A stretch of 44,541 nt of DNA from assembly GCF_029911635.1 (NCBI RefSeq), contig NZ_JARYTI010000040.1:1-44541 (forward strand), read 5' to 3'. The notes under the pieces are model-generated. The model was not told where the DNA came from and searched no databases. It saw nothing but the letters and a program-made list of their open reading frames with translations. The DNA is from Sphingomonas sp. AR_OL41. Its GTDB lineage: Bacteria; Pseudomonadota; Alphaproteobacteria; Sphingomonadales; Sphingomonadaceae. Position 1 is the first letter of the stretch. Every line of letters starts with the position of its first letter. Made by a program: the position numbers and the translations under genes. Of this stretch, positions 15,686 to 23,926 are shown piece by piece.

Positions 15686-15710
15686 AACGACCGGACTTCC
15701 AACGAGTTCC
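15686..15710 (-). promoter_or_regulatory. EcfG-type general stress promoter of the CsbD gene
   Basis: On the minus strand GGAAC (15710-15706) is followed after exactly 16 bases by CGTT (15689-15686), matching the consensus GGAAC-N16/17-CGTT used by the EcfG sigma factor in alphaproteobacteria. The distance to the CsbD start (15624) is suitable. It overlaps the upstream edge of the divergent methyltransferase gene. Confidence 0.72.
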
Positions 15711-15722
15711 GCGCGATGGCTG

Positions 15723-16274
15723 ATGGTTGATCGGACCGCACCGATCACTCCGGGCGAGCGTCTCTGGCTCGACCGGCTCATGATGCCGCTCCCGCGCGGC
15801 GCGACCATTCTCGATCTCGGCTGCGGTGGTGGCGAACCGATCGGCCGCTATCTCATCGATCACGGTTTTCAGATCGTCGGGATCGACCATCGTGCGCCGC
15901 TGATCGATCTGGCGTGCACGCGCTTCCCGCGCCAGCGTTGGCTGCTCGGCGATATGCACACGATCGCACTCGACGAACAATTTGCCGCCGTGCTGGCATG
16001 GCAAAGCCTGCACCTGCTCTCAGCCGCCGATCAGGCAACAATGGCGCAACGTGCTGCGGTATGGCTCAAGCCCGGCGGGCGGTTGTTGTTCAGCGTGCTG
16101 CCGGTCGATCAGGGCGATCTCGACGGCTTCCGACCGGGGTCGCGCTTCCGCGACGACCTCAGCGCCGCCGATTATAGCAGCGCGTTAACCGCCCAGGGTT
16201 TGATCGAGATGGCGCATGTCGAGACCGACCGCGCGTGCAACAGCGCGGGGGTCTGGCTGGTCCGCAAGCCGTGA
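15723..16274 (+). CDS. Class I SAM-dependent methyltransferase
   Basis: The Rossmann-type motif I is ATILDLGCGGGEPIGRYL (around residue 29), and GIDHRAPLI is the acidic end of strand 2. GDMHTIAL fits motif II and LKPGGRLLFSV fits the post-motif region of small-molecule methyltransferases. At 183 residues it is short and has no extra substrate domain. It would methylate a small molecule, which is unknown. ATG 15723 lies just upstream of the conserved ERLWLDRL helix; the ATG at 15717 runs into a stop. It converges with the hydrolase lipoprotein gene, with a gap of four bases. Confidence 0.8.
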   Translation: MVDRTAPITPGERLWLDRLMMPLPRGATILDLGCGGGEPIGRYLIDHGFQIVGIDHRAPLIDLACTRFPRQRWLLGDMHTIALDEQFAAVLAWQSLHLLSAADQATMAQRAAVWLKPGGRLLFSVLPVDQGDLDGFRPGSRFRDDLSAADYSSALTAQGLIEMAHVETDRACNSAGVWLVRKP

Positions 16275-16278
16275 GCCT

Positions 16279-17061
16279 TTAGCGCACGACCTTGTCGAGG
16301 AAAGCCATCACCGCGCGCCAGTTTGCCTCGGCGCCTTTCGGGTTTTTCTCCGCGATCAAGGTCGATGAGCCATGGACGCCGACGGATGGTACATATTGCT
16401 GCGCCTTGCCACCTGGGACAGCGCCCGCGATCGCTTTGGCGGCAGCGATCTCGTCAGGCTTGCTCGCCGAGGTGACGAAGACCGGCACCGTTACGTCCGC
16501 CGCGGCTTGCTCGACCATTTGCTTGTCCGCGAAATATTCACCCGGCGAGAAGGCGAGGATTGCCTGCACCACGCCCGGATTTGCGGCGGCGAGCGGGAAG
16601 ACCAGCGAGGACGAGTAGCTGCTCCCCCACAGGATGATTGGCAGCTTCTGCGATTGCGCCCAGTTCAGCGCGGCCTGCAGATCCTGCTGCGCTTCGAGAT
16701 AATCGGGCGTGCGGGTCAGCGCGGCAGCGGTTTCATTGACGCCGTAGAGCTTGCCGCCCGCGCGTGCGTCTACCGCCAGCGCGCTATAGCCCGCTGCCGC
16801 CAGCTGCGGGGCGATCGTTGCATATTCGTCCTTGCTCGACCCAGCCTGGTGGAACAGCAGGATCAGCGCCTTGGGCTTCTGCGCGTCGTAGCGCCGCGCG
16901 AATACGGTCAATCCGTCGCCCGCACGAAACGTCATCGCGACGGGAACCGCGACGGCTGCGGTCGCGCTCGCGGCGGCGCCGGTGGGCGCTGCCGTCTTGC
17001 CGGCGGGCGACTGACCGCATCCGGCGAGCAGGAGCGCGCATATCAGCGGAGCGACGCGCAT
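16279..17061 (-). CDS. Alpha/beta hydrolase lipoprotein (dienelactone hydrolase-like)
   Basis: A lipoprotein signal, MRVAPLICALLLAGCGQS, has the lipobox LAGC, so the protein is lipid-anchored. An Ala-rich linker follows, then an alpha/beta hydrolase: LILLFHQAGSSKDEY near the oxyanion strand, GWSS-like nucleophile elbow seen as ILWGSSYSSSL, and the late acid and base at SASKPDE and VGVHGSS. The 260-residue length suits dienelactone hydrolase relatives. The substrate is unknown. Its ATG overlaps the stop of the ThiS-ThiG gene by one base (TGATG), so the two are co-transcribed, though a role in thiamine synthesis is not implied. Confidence 0.8.
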   Translation of the reverse strand: MRVAPLICALLLAGCGQSPAGKTAAPTGAAASATAAVAVPVAMTFRAGDGLTVFARRYDAQKPKALILLFHQAGSSKDEYATIAPQLAAAGYSALAVDARAGGKLYGVNETAAALTRTPDYLEAQQDLQAALNWAQSQKLPIILWGSSYSSSLVFPLAAANPGVVQAILAFSPGEYFADKQMVEQAAADVTVPVFVTSASKPDEIAAAKAIAGAVPGGKAQQYVPSVGVHGSSTLIAEKNPKGAEANWRAVMAFLDKVVR

Positions 17062-18065
17062 CAGATCAGCCCCGCAAGCGGGCTCGACGGGTCGGCATAG
17101 CGCCTCTTGCCCATGCGGCCGGCGAGATAGGCAAGTCGCCCGCTTTCGACCCCGAGCTTCATCGCCCGCGCCATCATGATCGGGTCCTTGGCCTCGGCGA
17201 TCGCGGTGTTCATCAGCACGCCATCGCAGCCCAGTTCCATTGCCGCCGCCGCGTCAGAGGCCGTGCCGACGCCGGCATCGACGAGCACCGGCACGCTCGC
17301 GCCCTCCACGATCAGCCGGATCGTCACCTGGTTCTGGATGCCGAGGCCCGATCCGATCGGCGCGCCGAGCGGCATGATCGCGACCGCGCCGACATTCTCC
17401 AACCGCTTCGCCGCGATCGGATCATCGACGCAATAGACCATCGGCTTGAAGCCTTCATTGGCGAGGATCTCGCAGGCGCGCAGCGTCTCGACCATGTCGG
17501 GGTAGAGCGTCTTGGCCTCGCCCAGCACCTCGAGCTTGACCAGTTCCCAGCCGCCGGCCTCGCGCGCCAGCCGCAGCGTGCGGATCGCGTCCTCGGCGGT
17601 GAAGCAGCCGGCGGTGTTGGGCAGATAGGTGATTCGCTTCGGGTCGATGAAGTCGGTCAGCATCGGCGCGCCGGGATCGGTCACATTGACGCGCCGCACC
17701 GCGACGGTGACGATTTCCGCGCCCGATGCTTCGACCGCCGCGGCGTTCTGCGCGAAATCCTTGTACTTGCCGGTGCCGACGATCAGCCGCGAGCGAAAGG
17801 TCTTGCCCGCGACGGTCCAGCTGTCGTCGCTGAGCGTCGTGACATGATCGCCCCCGCCGACGAAATGGACGATCTCGAGTTCGTCGCCATCCTCGACCAT
17901 CACCTGGCCGAGCGTGGAGCGCGGGACGACCGACAGGTTGCGCTCGACCGCGACCTTTTCCGGATTGAGGCCGAGATCCGACGCCAGCGCAGCGAGGCTG
18001 AGCCCCGCCGCGACGCGGCGATGCTCGCCATTGATCATGATCGAGACGGTTCCGTCGCTGTGCAT
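17061..18065 (-). CDS. thiSG: Fused sulfur carrier ThiS and thiazole synthase ThiG
   Basis: Residues 1-72 are a ubiquitin-like ThiS domain (SIMINGEHRRVAAGLSLAAL, ending IVHFVGGG). Residues from about 82 to 334 are ThiG, a TIM barrel, with RSRLIVGTGKYKDF, the Schiff-base Lys in LVKLEVLGE, and VLVDAGVGTASDAAAAMELG near the C-terminus. ThiG makes the thiazole phosphate of thiamine from deoxyxylulose phosphate, dehydroglycine and sulfur carried as a ThiS thiocarboxylate. Such fused proteins are a known annotation class. What is odd is that the Gly-Gly that must be adenylated lies inside the chain (70-72). The start is ATG 18065. I see no TPP riboswitch elements in the 150 bases upstream. Confidence 0.95.
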   Translation of the reverse strand: MHSDGTVSIMINGEHRRVAAGLSLAALASDLGLNPEKVAVERNLSVVPRSTLGQVMVEDGDELEIVHFVGGGDHVTTLSDDSWTVAGKTFRSRLIVGTGKYKDFAQNAAAVEASGAEIVTVAVRRVNVTDPGAPMLTDFIDPKRITYLPNTAGCFTAEDAIRTLRLAREAGGWELVKLEVLGEAKTLYPDMVETLRACEILANEGFKPMVYCVDDPIAAKRLENVGAVAIMPLGAPIGSGLGIQNQVTIRLIVEGASVPVLVDAGVGTASDAAAAMELGCDGVLMNTAIAEAKDPIMMARAMKLGVESGRLAYLAGRMGKRRYADPSSPLAGLI

Positions 18066-18131
18066 TCGTCAACCTTTTTCGTTCGCCCCGCGCGATGTCG
18101 AGAAGCGCGTACCGGAATATGCCGCGAGATA

Positions 18132-18155
18132 CGTGTCTCGACTTCGCTCGACACG
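18132..18155. repeat. Short imperfect palindrome between thiSG and aroQ
   Basis: CGTGTC at 18132-18137 pairs with GACACG at 18150-18155 around a TCGA-rich core. It lies in the divergent gap between thiSG and aroQ and resembles another common intergenic element type of sphingomonads. No thi box or regulator site was recognised in this gap. Confidence 0.45.
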
Positions 18156-18216
18156 AACGGCTAGAAAGCGCAGCAGATATGGCGTTCGTTCCCGCGTCGC
18201 AACCGAAAGGCCCGAC

Positions 18217-18651
18217 TTGCCCGATACGATATTCGTCCTCAACGGCCCGAATCTCAATCTGCTGGGCACGCGCGAACCGGAAATCTACGGTTCCGACACG
18301 CTCGACGACATCGCCGGCCTGCTCGAGGACCGTGCGCGCGAACTCGATCTGGAGATCGACATGCGCCAGTCGAATCACGAGGGGCATCTGGTCGACTGGC
18401 TGCATGAGGCACAGGCGATGGGCGCCAGGGCCGTGCTGCTCAATGCCGGCGCCTTCACCCATACGTCGATCGCGCTGCACGATGCGATCAAGAGCATCCG
18501 CACGCCGGTAATCGAGGTGCATCTTTCCAATCCGCACAAGCGCGAATCCTTCCGTCACATCAGCTTCGTCGGCCAGGCGGCGAAGGGAACCGTCGCCGGG
18601 TTCGGCGCGCTTTCCTATCTGCTGGCGCTTGAAGCGGCGTCGCGCTTCTGA
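18217..18651 (+). CDS. aroQ: 3-dehydroquinate dehydratase, type II
   Basis: This enzyme catalyses the third step of the shikimate pathway, dehydrating 3-dehydroquinate. From the TTG at 18217 the product has 144 residues, the normal type II length. It starts PDTIFVLNGPNLNLLGTREP, with the catalytic Tyr in EIYGSDTL and Arg in the flexible loop. RQSNHEGHLVDWLHEA, LNAGAFTHTSIALHDAI and VIEVHLSNPHKRESFRH follow, the last with the second active-site His. No ATG or GTG is in a suitable place, and GAAAGG lies 7 bases upstream of the TTG. It is followed after 35 bases by accB-accC, a common alphaproteobacterial order. Confidence 0.95.
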   Translation: MPDTIFVLNGPNLNLLGTREPEIYGSDTLDDIAGLLEDRARELDLEIDMRQSNHEGHLVDWLHEAQAMGARAVLLNAGAFTHTSIALHDAIKSIRTPVIEVHLSNPHKRESFRHISFVGQAAKGTVAGFGALSYLLALEAASRF

Positions 18652-18686
18652 CAGGACGCGCGCCCAACAAGGGAGAACAGGGTCGC

Positions 18687-19163
18687 ATGACCGACAAAGA
18701 ACATTCCAGCGCGATGCAGGTCGATATCGATCTCGTCCGCCAACTCGCCGAGATGCTCGATGCGACGGCACTGACCGAGATCGAGGTCGAGCATGGCGAT
18801 CGTCGTATCCGCGTTGCGCGCAAGGCCGCCAGCGTGAGTGCGCCAGTATCCTATGCGCCGGCCCCCGTCGCTGCCGCGGCGCCGGTTGCCGCTGCCGCAC
18901 CGGTCGAGGCCGCCCCGCCCGCGACCAGCGCCAATGCGGTGAAGTCACCGATGGTCGGCACCGTCTATCTTTCGGCCGACCCCAGCGCAGCGCCGTTCGT
19001 CAGCGTCGGCGCACGCGTCGCGGCCGGCGATACGCTGCTGATCGTCGAGGCAATGAAGGTGATGAACCCGATCGTCGCGCCGGCCGCCGGCACGGTGAAG
19101 GCCGTGCTGGTCGAGAACGGCCAGCCGGTCGAGTTCGACCAACCGCTCGTCGTCGTCGAATAA
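18687..19163 (+). CDS. accB: Acetyl-CoA carboxylase biotin carboxyl carrier protein
   Basis: BCCP carries biotin between the carboxylase and the carboxyltransferase in the first step of fatty acid synthesis. The 158-residue protein has an N-terminal helical part (DIDLVRQLAEMLDATALTEI), then an Ala/Pro-rich flexible linker (about residues 50-85). The C-terminal lipoyl-type domain contains VKSPMVGTVYLSADP and the biotinylation motif EAMKVMN, with Lys as the acceptor. The thumb loop insertion typical of BCCP is present (LSADPSAAPFVSVG). The ATG is at 18687 and accC follows after 10 bases. Confidence 0.97.
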   Translation: MTDKEHSSAMQVDIDLVRQLAEMLDATALTEIEVEHGDRRIRVARKAASVSAPVSYAPAPVAAAAPVAAAAPVEAAPPATSANAVKSPMVGTVYLSADPSAAPFVSVGARVAAGDTLLIVEAMKVMNPIVAPAAGTVKAVLVENGQPVEFDQPLVVVE

Positions 19164-19173
19164 CGGCCCCGAC

Positions 19174-20526
19174 ATGGCTGAGATCAAAAAGCTGCTGATC
19201 GCCAATCGCGGCGAGATCGCGCTGCGCATCCATCGCGCGTGCCACGAAATGGGCATCAAGACGGTCGCGGTGCATTCCACCGCCGACACCGAGGCGATGC
19301 ATGTACGGCTCGCCGACGAAGCGATCTGCATCGGGCCCCCGTCGGCGACCGAGAGCTATCTCAATATCCCCAACATCATCTCGGCAGCGGAAATCTCCAA
19401 CGCCGATGCGATCCATCCCGGCTATGGTTTTCTCAGCGAGAATGCCAAGTTTGCCGACATCGTCGAGGCACACGACCTGATCTTCGTCGGGCCCAAGCCC
19501 GAGCATATCCGCACGATGGGCGACAAGGTCGAGGCCAAGCGCACCGCCGGCGCACTCGGCCTGCCGCTGGTACCGGGGTCCGACGGCGCGATCAGCGATG
19601 TCACCGAGGCCAAGAAGCTGGCGGCCGAGATCGGCTATCCGGTGATCATCAAGGCCGCCTCGGGCGGCGGCGGGCGCGGCATGAAGGTCGTCAACGACCC
19701 CGAGCATCTCGAAACGCAGATGCAGCAGGCCGGCAGCGAGGCCAAGGCGGCGTTCGGCGACGCGACCGTCTACATGGAAAAATATCTCGGCAACCCGCGC
19801 CACATCGAGTTCCAGGTGTTCGGCGACGGCCAGGGCAATGCGATCCATCTCGGCGAGCGCGACTGCTCGTTGCAGCGCCGCCACCAGAAGGTGCTCGAAG
19901 AGGCGCCCTCCCCCGTCATCACGCCCAATGAGCGCGAGCGGATGGGCGGCATCGTCGCACGCGCGATGGCCGATATGGGCTATCGCGGCGCGGGGACGAT
20001 CGAGTTCCTGTGGGAAGACGGCGAATTCTACTTCATCGAGATGAACACGCGGCTGCAGGTCGAGCACCCCGTGACCGAAGCGATCACGGGACTCGATCTG
20101 GTGCGCGAGCAGATCCGCATCGCCGAGGGCCATCCGCTGACGCTGCGCCAGGAAGACGTGCAGTTTCGCGGCCATGCGATCGAGTGCCGCATCAACGCCG
20201 AGGACCCACGGACCTTCGCGCCCTCGCCCGGGCTGGTGAAGCAGTATCACGCCCCCGGCGGCATGAACGTGCGCGTCGATAGCGGGCTCTATGCCGGCTA
20301 TAAGGTGCCGCCTTATTACGACAGCATGATCGCCAAGCTGATCGTCTACGGGACCACGCGCCAGGGCGCGATCCGCCGGCTGCGCCGCGCGCTGGAGGAG
20401 TTCGTCATCGAGGGGATGAAGACGACGATCCCGCTGCACCAGGCGCTGATCGAAGATCCGGAGTTTCTCGAGGGCAAGTATACGATCAAGTGGCTGGAGG
20501 AGTGGCTGGCCAGGCAGGAGCCGTAA
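19174..20526 (+). CDS. accC: Acetyl-CoA carboxylase, biotin carboxylase subunit
   Basis: This ATP-grasp enzyme carboxylates BCCP-bound biotin with bicarbonate and ATP. The 450 residues show the N-terminal IKKLLIANRGEIALRIHRAC, the glycine-rich ATP loop KAASGGGGRGMKVV, ERDCSLQRRHQKVLEEAPSP, and the metal and catalytic block EFYFIEMNTRLQVEHPVTE. The C-terminal biotin carboxylase domain has GHAIECRINAEDP. Length and motifs are standard. It is co-transcribed with accB just upstream. A pair of REP-like hairpins follows the stop. Confidence 0.98.
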   Translation: MAEIKKLLIANRGEIALRIHRACHEMGIKTVAVHSTADTEAMHVRLADEAICIGPPSATESYLNIPNIISAAEISNADAIHPGYGFLSENAKFADIVEAHDLIFVGPKPEHIRTMGDKVEAKRTAGALGLPLVPGSDGAISDVTEAKKLAAEIGYPVIIKAASGGGGRGMKVVNDPEHLETQMQQAGSEAKAAFGDATVYMEKYLGNPRHIEFQVFGDGQGNAIHLGERDCSLQRRHQKVLEEAPSPVITPNERERMGGIVARAMADMGYRGAGTIEFLWEDGEFYFIEMNTRLQVEHPVTEAITGLDLVREQIRIAEGHPLTLRQEDVQFRGHAIECRINAEDPRTFAPSPGLVKQYHAPGGMNVRVDSGLYAGYKVPPYYDSMIAKLIVYGTTRQGAIRRLRRALEEFVIEGMKTTIPLHQALIEDPEFLEGKYTIKWLEEWLARQEP

Positions 20527-20540
20527 CGCCTGTTTCCGTC

Positions 20541-20614
20541 ATCCCGGCGCAGGCCGGGATCTCCCGGTGATGGCGCTTGGCCTTGCCGCATGAGACCCCA
20601 GCTTTCGCTGGGGT
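20541..20614. repeat. REP-like paired palindromes after accC
   Basis: Two perfect hairpins are present. ATCCCGGC at 20541-20548 pairs with 20553-20560 (loop GCAG), and ACCCCAGC at 20595-20602 pairs with GCTGGGGT at 20607-20614 (loop TTTC). The two-hairpin layout is the same as at 880-967, though the stems differ. Confidence 0.75.
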
Positions 20615-20647
20615 AACGGAATGAGGGCATGATCAGGGGGAGAGGGC

Positions 20648-21628
20648 ATGATACGCAGGATCGTCGGCTGGATCGCGCTCGTCATCGGTATCGCTTTCGG
20701 CGCGTTGCTGCTGTTCGGTCGCACGCCCGACACCGACCCGGCCAAGATGCGCGCCAAATATGGCGCCCCGCCCTCGCAGTTCGTCGACATTGGCGATGGC
20801 CTGACGATGCATGTCCGCGACACCGGCCCGCGCGATGCGCCGGCGATCGTGCTGCTGCACGGGTCCAATTCCTCTTTGCAGACCTGGGACGAATGGGCGG
20901 CGCGGCTGGACAAGAAGTGGCGCGTCATCCGTTTCGACCTGCCCGGCCATGGGCTGACCGGCCCGCACCCGAAGCGCGATTATAGCGCCGCCGGGTTCGA
21001 CGACGCGGTCGATCGCGTGACGCGCAAGCTCGGCGTCGAACGCTTTGCGCTGGCCGGCAATTCGATGGGCGGCTGGGTCGCCTGGACCTATGCCGCCGCG
21101 CATCCCGAGCGCGTGTCGCGGCTGATCCTGGTCGACGCGGCCGGCGCGCCCGAATCGGCCAAAAGCGCATTGCCGATCGGCTTTCGCATCGCGCAGACGC
21201 CGATACTACGCGACCTCACCAAAATCATCACGCCGCGCAGCGTGATCGATCAGAGCCTGCACCAATCGGTGTCGAACCAGGCGATCGCCACCCCCGCAGC
21301 GGTCGATCGCTACTGGGAGTTGCTGCGTTACCCCGGCAACCGCCAGGCGACGATCGACCGCTTCTCGACGCGCCAGCCGCCCGCCACGCCCGCCGCCATG
21401 GCACGACTGACCATGCCGGTGCTGATCCTGTGGGGGGCAGAGGATAAGCTCATCCCGCTCGCCTCGGGCAAGTGGTTTGCGGCGCATATCCCGGGCAGCC
21501 GGCTGACCGTCTACCCGCATATCGGCCATGTACCGATGGAGGAAACGGCCGACGCCAGCGCCGCCGACGTCGATGCCTTTCTGCAAGCGGGACAGATCGG
21601 AACGAAGCCCGCCACCGCCAGGGAGTAG
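20648..21628 (+). CDS. Alpha/beta hydrolase, membrane-anchored
   Basis: An N-terminal hydrophobic segment (RIVGWIALVIGIAFGALLLF) should anchor or export the protein. The fold follows with IVLLHGSNSSLQTWDEWA (oxyanion HG), the nucleophile elbow GNSMGGW, the acid in LWGAEDKLIPL and the base in YPHIGHVPM. It has 326 residues. It resembles C-C hydrolases and epoxide or haloalkane hydrolase relatives of the AB_hydrolase_1 family; its substrate is unknown. It starts at ATG 20648 after GGGGGAGAGG. The membrane protein gene begins 8 bases after its stop, so the two are probably one transcript. Confidence 0.85.
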   Translation: MIRRIVGWIALVIGIAFGALLLFGRTPDTDPAKMRAKYGAPPSQFVDIGDGLTMHVRDTGPRDAPAIVLLHGSNSSLQTWDEWAARLDKKWRVIRFDLPGHGLTGPHPKRDYSAAGFDDAVDRVTRKLGVERFALAGNSMGGWVAWTYAAAHPERVSRLILVDAAGAPESAKSALPIGFRIAQTPILRDLTKIITPRSVIDQSLHQSVSNQAIATPAAVDRYWELLRYPGNRQATIDRFSTRQPPATPAAMARLTMPVLILWGAEDKLIPLASGKWFAAHIPGSRLTVYPHIGHVPMEETADASAADVDAFLQAGQIGTKPATARE

Positions 21629-21636
21629 GTTCAGCC

Positions 21637-22302
21637 ATGTTCATCGGCCATTACGCCCCCGCCTTCATCGCCGCGACCTCGCGGCGTTCGCCGAAGCTCG
21701 GCACGCTGTTCGTCGCAGCCCAATTGATCGATATCAGCTTCTTCTCGTTGTTGCTGCTCGGGGTCGAACATCTCCGGCTCGTGCCCGGTGCGACGAAGAT
21801 GAACCCGATGGACCTGTACGACATGCCCTGGGACCATAGCCTGGTCGGCGCGCTCGGCTGGGCGCTGGGGTTCGGCCTGATCATCCGGCTGCTCGGTCGG
21901 GACTGGACCGCGGCGGCGATCGGCGCGACATTGGTGCTGTCGCACTGGCTGATCGACCTTCTCGTCCACCGGCCCGACCTGACCATCGCCGGCCGCCCGC
22001 CGCTGCTTGGCCTGGGGTTGTGGAACTACCCTGCGATCGAGATTCCGCTCGAACTGCTGTTCGCCTTTGGCGGGCTGTGGTGGTTCGTCTCGCGGACCCG
22101 CGCGATCGGCGCGGCAGGGCGCTGGTCGCCGGTCGCGCTGGCGTTCGGCATGGCGGCGTTGCAGGCGTTCAACTGGCTCTCGCCGCAACCGACCGCCATT
22201 ATCGACCCCGCCCCGGCATCGACCGGCGCGCTCGGCCTGTTCGCTTATGGTCTGCTCAGCCTGCTCGCCTGGTGGGTGGCGCGGACGCGGCAATTGTCCT
22301 AG
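21637..22302 (+). CDS. Integral membrane protein, metal-dependent-hydrolase-like (DUF457-like)
   Basis: The 221-residue protein has six or so hydrophobic segments (for example LIDISFFSLLLLGVEHL, LVGALGWALGFGLIIRL and FAYGLLSLLAWWVART). The block LSHWLIDLLVHRPDLT, together with MFIGHYAPAF near the N-terminus, resembles His/Asp-rich patterns of YdjM/DUF457 membrane hydrolases; this is a loose match. The ATG at 21637 is in a better place than upstream alternatives because it directly precedes the first conserved block. It follows the hydrolase gene by 8 bases and precedes an MFS gene by 30. Confidence 0.7.
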   Translation: MFIGHYAPAFIAATSRRSPKLGTLFVAAQLIDISFFSLLLLGVEHLRLVPGATKMNPMDLYDMPWDHSLVGALGWALGFGLIIRLLGRDWTAAAIGATLVLSHWLIDLLVHRPDLTIAGRPPLLGLGLWNYPAIEIPLELLFAFGGLWWFVSRTRAIGAAGRWSPVALAFGMAALQAFNWLSPQPTAIIDPAPASTGALGLFAYGLLSLLAWWVARTRQLS

Positions 22303-22332
22303 CCCCGGCAAACGTCATCGGGGGGAGACATT

Positions 22333-23559
22333 ATGGGGCTGGTCGAAACGCTTAGGTCGCTGACCGGATCGCAGCGCAGCGCGATCTGGGCGAGTTATCT
22401 CGGCTGGACGCTCGACGCGTTCGACTTCTTCCTGCTGGTGTTCATGTTCAAGGCGATCGGCGCGGAATTCCATGCCGAGACCGAGACCGTGCTCGAACTT
22501 GGTTTCCTCACGCTGGCGGCGCGGCCGTTCGGCGCATTCTTCTTCGGCTGGCTCGCCGACCGCTATGGCCGCCGCCCGGTGATGATGGCGGTGATCCTGC
22601 TCTTCTCCTTCTTCTCCTTCGCCTCGGGTTTCGCGACCAGCCTGCCGATGCTGTTCGTCATTCGCGGCCTGTTCGGATTCGCGATGGGCGGCGAGTGGGG
22701 CATCGGCGCGAGCCTGGTGATGGAAAGCGTGCCCGCCCGCCTGCGCGGTCCGGTGTCCGGCCTGCTGCAATCGGGCTACCCGTCGGGATTCTTCCTCGCC
22801 AGCCTGACCTATTATCTGTTCTTCGATCATATCGGTTGGCGCGGCATGTTCATGGTCGGCATCGCGCCGGCCATCCTCGTCTTCCTGATCCGCCTGCACG
22901 TCGATGAAAGCCCGGCGTTCGAAAAGCGTCGAACGCACCGCAAGCCCAACCCGTTCGCCGAACTGGCGAAAAACTGGAAGATCGCGCTCTACCTCGTCGT
23001 GCTGATGACGGCGTTCAACTTCTTCAGCCACGGCACGCAGGACACTTACCCGCTGTTCCTGCAAAAGCAGCATGGCTTCGACACGCACACCACGGGCATG
23101 CTGACGATCGTGATGAACATCGGCGCGATCATCGGCGGCATCAGCTTCGGCTTCTGGTCGGAGCATATCGGGCGCAAGCGCGCGATCATCATTGCGGCGC
23201 TGCTCGCGCTGCCGTTCATCCCGCTCTGGGCGTTCAGCAGCACGCCGCTGATGCTCGGCATCGGCGCCTTCTTCATGCAGGTCGCGGTGCAGGGCGCCTG
23301 GGGGATCGTGCCGGTGCACCTCAACGAGCTGTCGCCGGCGCTGGTGCGCGGCATGTTCCCCGGTTTCGCTTATCAACTCGGCAATCTCATCGCCTCGCGC
23401 AACGGCCCGTTACAGGGCTGGATCGCCAAGACGCATGACGGCAATTACGGGCTCGCGCTCGCGCTGGTCGCGGGGGTGACGGTGGTCGTGCTGGTGATCT
23501 GGACCGCGATCGGGCCGGAACGGCGCGACGTCGATTTCGTCGCGGAGGCGGACGCGTGA
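22333..23559 (+). CDS. MFS transporter (sugar/acid symporter type)
   Basis: This is a 12-helix major facilitator of 408 residues. The first helix has ASYLGWTLDAFDFFLLVFMF, typical of the sialic/aromatic acid:H+ symporter branches. The cytoplasmic loop 2-3 motif is GWLADRYGRRPVM (GxLaDrxGRrp), with a second half copy at GFWSEHIGRKRAI. FGFAMGGEWGIGASLVMESV is a characteristic helix 4 block. It likely takes up an organic acid with protons across the inner membrane; the substrate cannot be named. GGGGGAG precedes ATG 22333. Its stop overlaps the GTG start of the ArsC gene. Confidence 0.88.
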   Translation: MGLVETLRSLTGSQRSAIWASYLGWTLDAFDFFLLVFMFKAIGAEFHAETETVLELGFLTLAARPFGAFFFGWLADRYGRRPVMMAVILLFSFFSFASGFATSLPMLFVIRGLFGFAMGGEWGIGASLVMESVPARLRGPVSGLLQSGYPSGFFLASLTYYLFFDHIGWRGMFMVGIAPAILVFLIRLHVDESPAFEKRRTHRKPNPFAELAKNWKIALYLVVLMTAFNFFSHGTQDTYPLFLQKQHGFDTHTTGMLTIVMNIGAIIGGISFGFWSEHIGRKRAIIIAALLALPFIPLWAFSSTPLMLGIGAFFMQVAVQGAWGIVPVHLNELSPALVRGMFPGFAYQLGNLIASRNGPLQGWIAKTHDGNYGLALALVAGVTVVVLVIWTAIGPERRDVDFVAEADA

Positions 23560-23894
23560 AGGCGACGATCTGGCACAACCCGCGCTGCTCCAAGTCGCGT
23601 CAGGCGCTGGCGATCCTCAGCGAGACGCCAGGCATCGAGGTCAAGGTGATCGAATATCTCAAGTACCCGCCGACGCGGGAGAAGCTGGCGGCGCTGTACG
23701 CCCGTGCCGGCATGACGCCGCGCGACGGGCTGCGTACCGGCGAGGACGGCGCCAAAGCACTTAAGGGCGCGAGCGACGACGCGATCCTCGACGCAATGGC
23801 CGCCGACCCGATCCTGATCGAACGCCCGCTGGTCGAGACTGAGAAGGGTGTGCGGCTGGGGCGACCGCCGGAGAAGGTGCGGGAGATTTTATAG
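23556..23894 (+). CDS. arsC: Arsenate reductase (ArsC, glutaredoxin-coupled type)
   Basis: The 112-residue ArsC-like thioredoxin fold has TIWHNPRCSKSRQALAIL with the catalytic Cys after NPR. YLKYPPTREKLAAL follows, then ADPILIERPLVETEKG, where the conserved RP and a further Arg bind the oxyanion. Class members reduce arsenate to arsenite with glutathione and glutaredoxin, though several family members have other thiol roles. The start is GTG 23556, overlapping the MFS stop (GTGA), so it is co-translated. No arsenite pump or ArsR regulator lies near, so a role in arsenic resistance is not shown by context. Confidence 0.87.
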   Translation: MKATIWHNPRCSKSRQALAILSETPGIEVKVIEYLKYPPTREKLAALYARAGMTPRDGLRTGEDGAKALKGASDDAILDAMAADPILIERPLVETEKGVRLGRPPEKVREIL

Positions 23895-23926
23895 GTCCAC
23901 GACCAACGCTGGCGGAAAGCCGCTAT

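Noticed and set aside
18066..18216. TPP riboswitch expected ahead of thiSG
   Set aside because: I looked on the minus strand for the conserved CTGAGA and ACCTGA segments and found neither.
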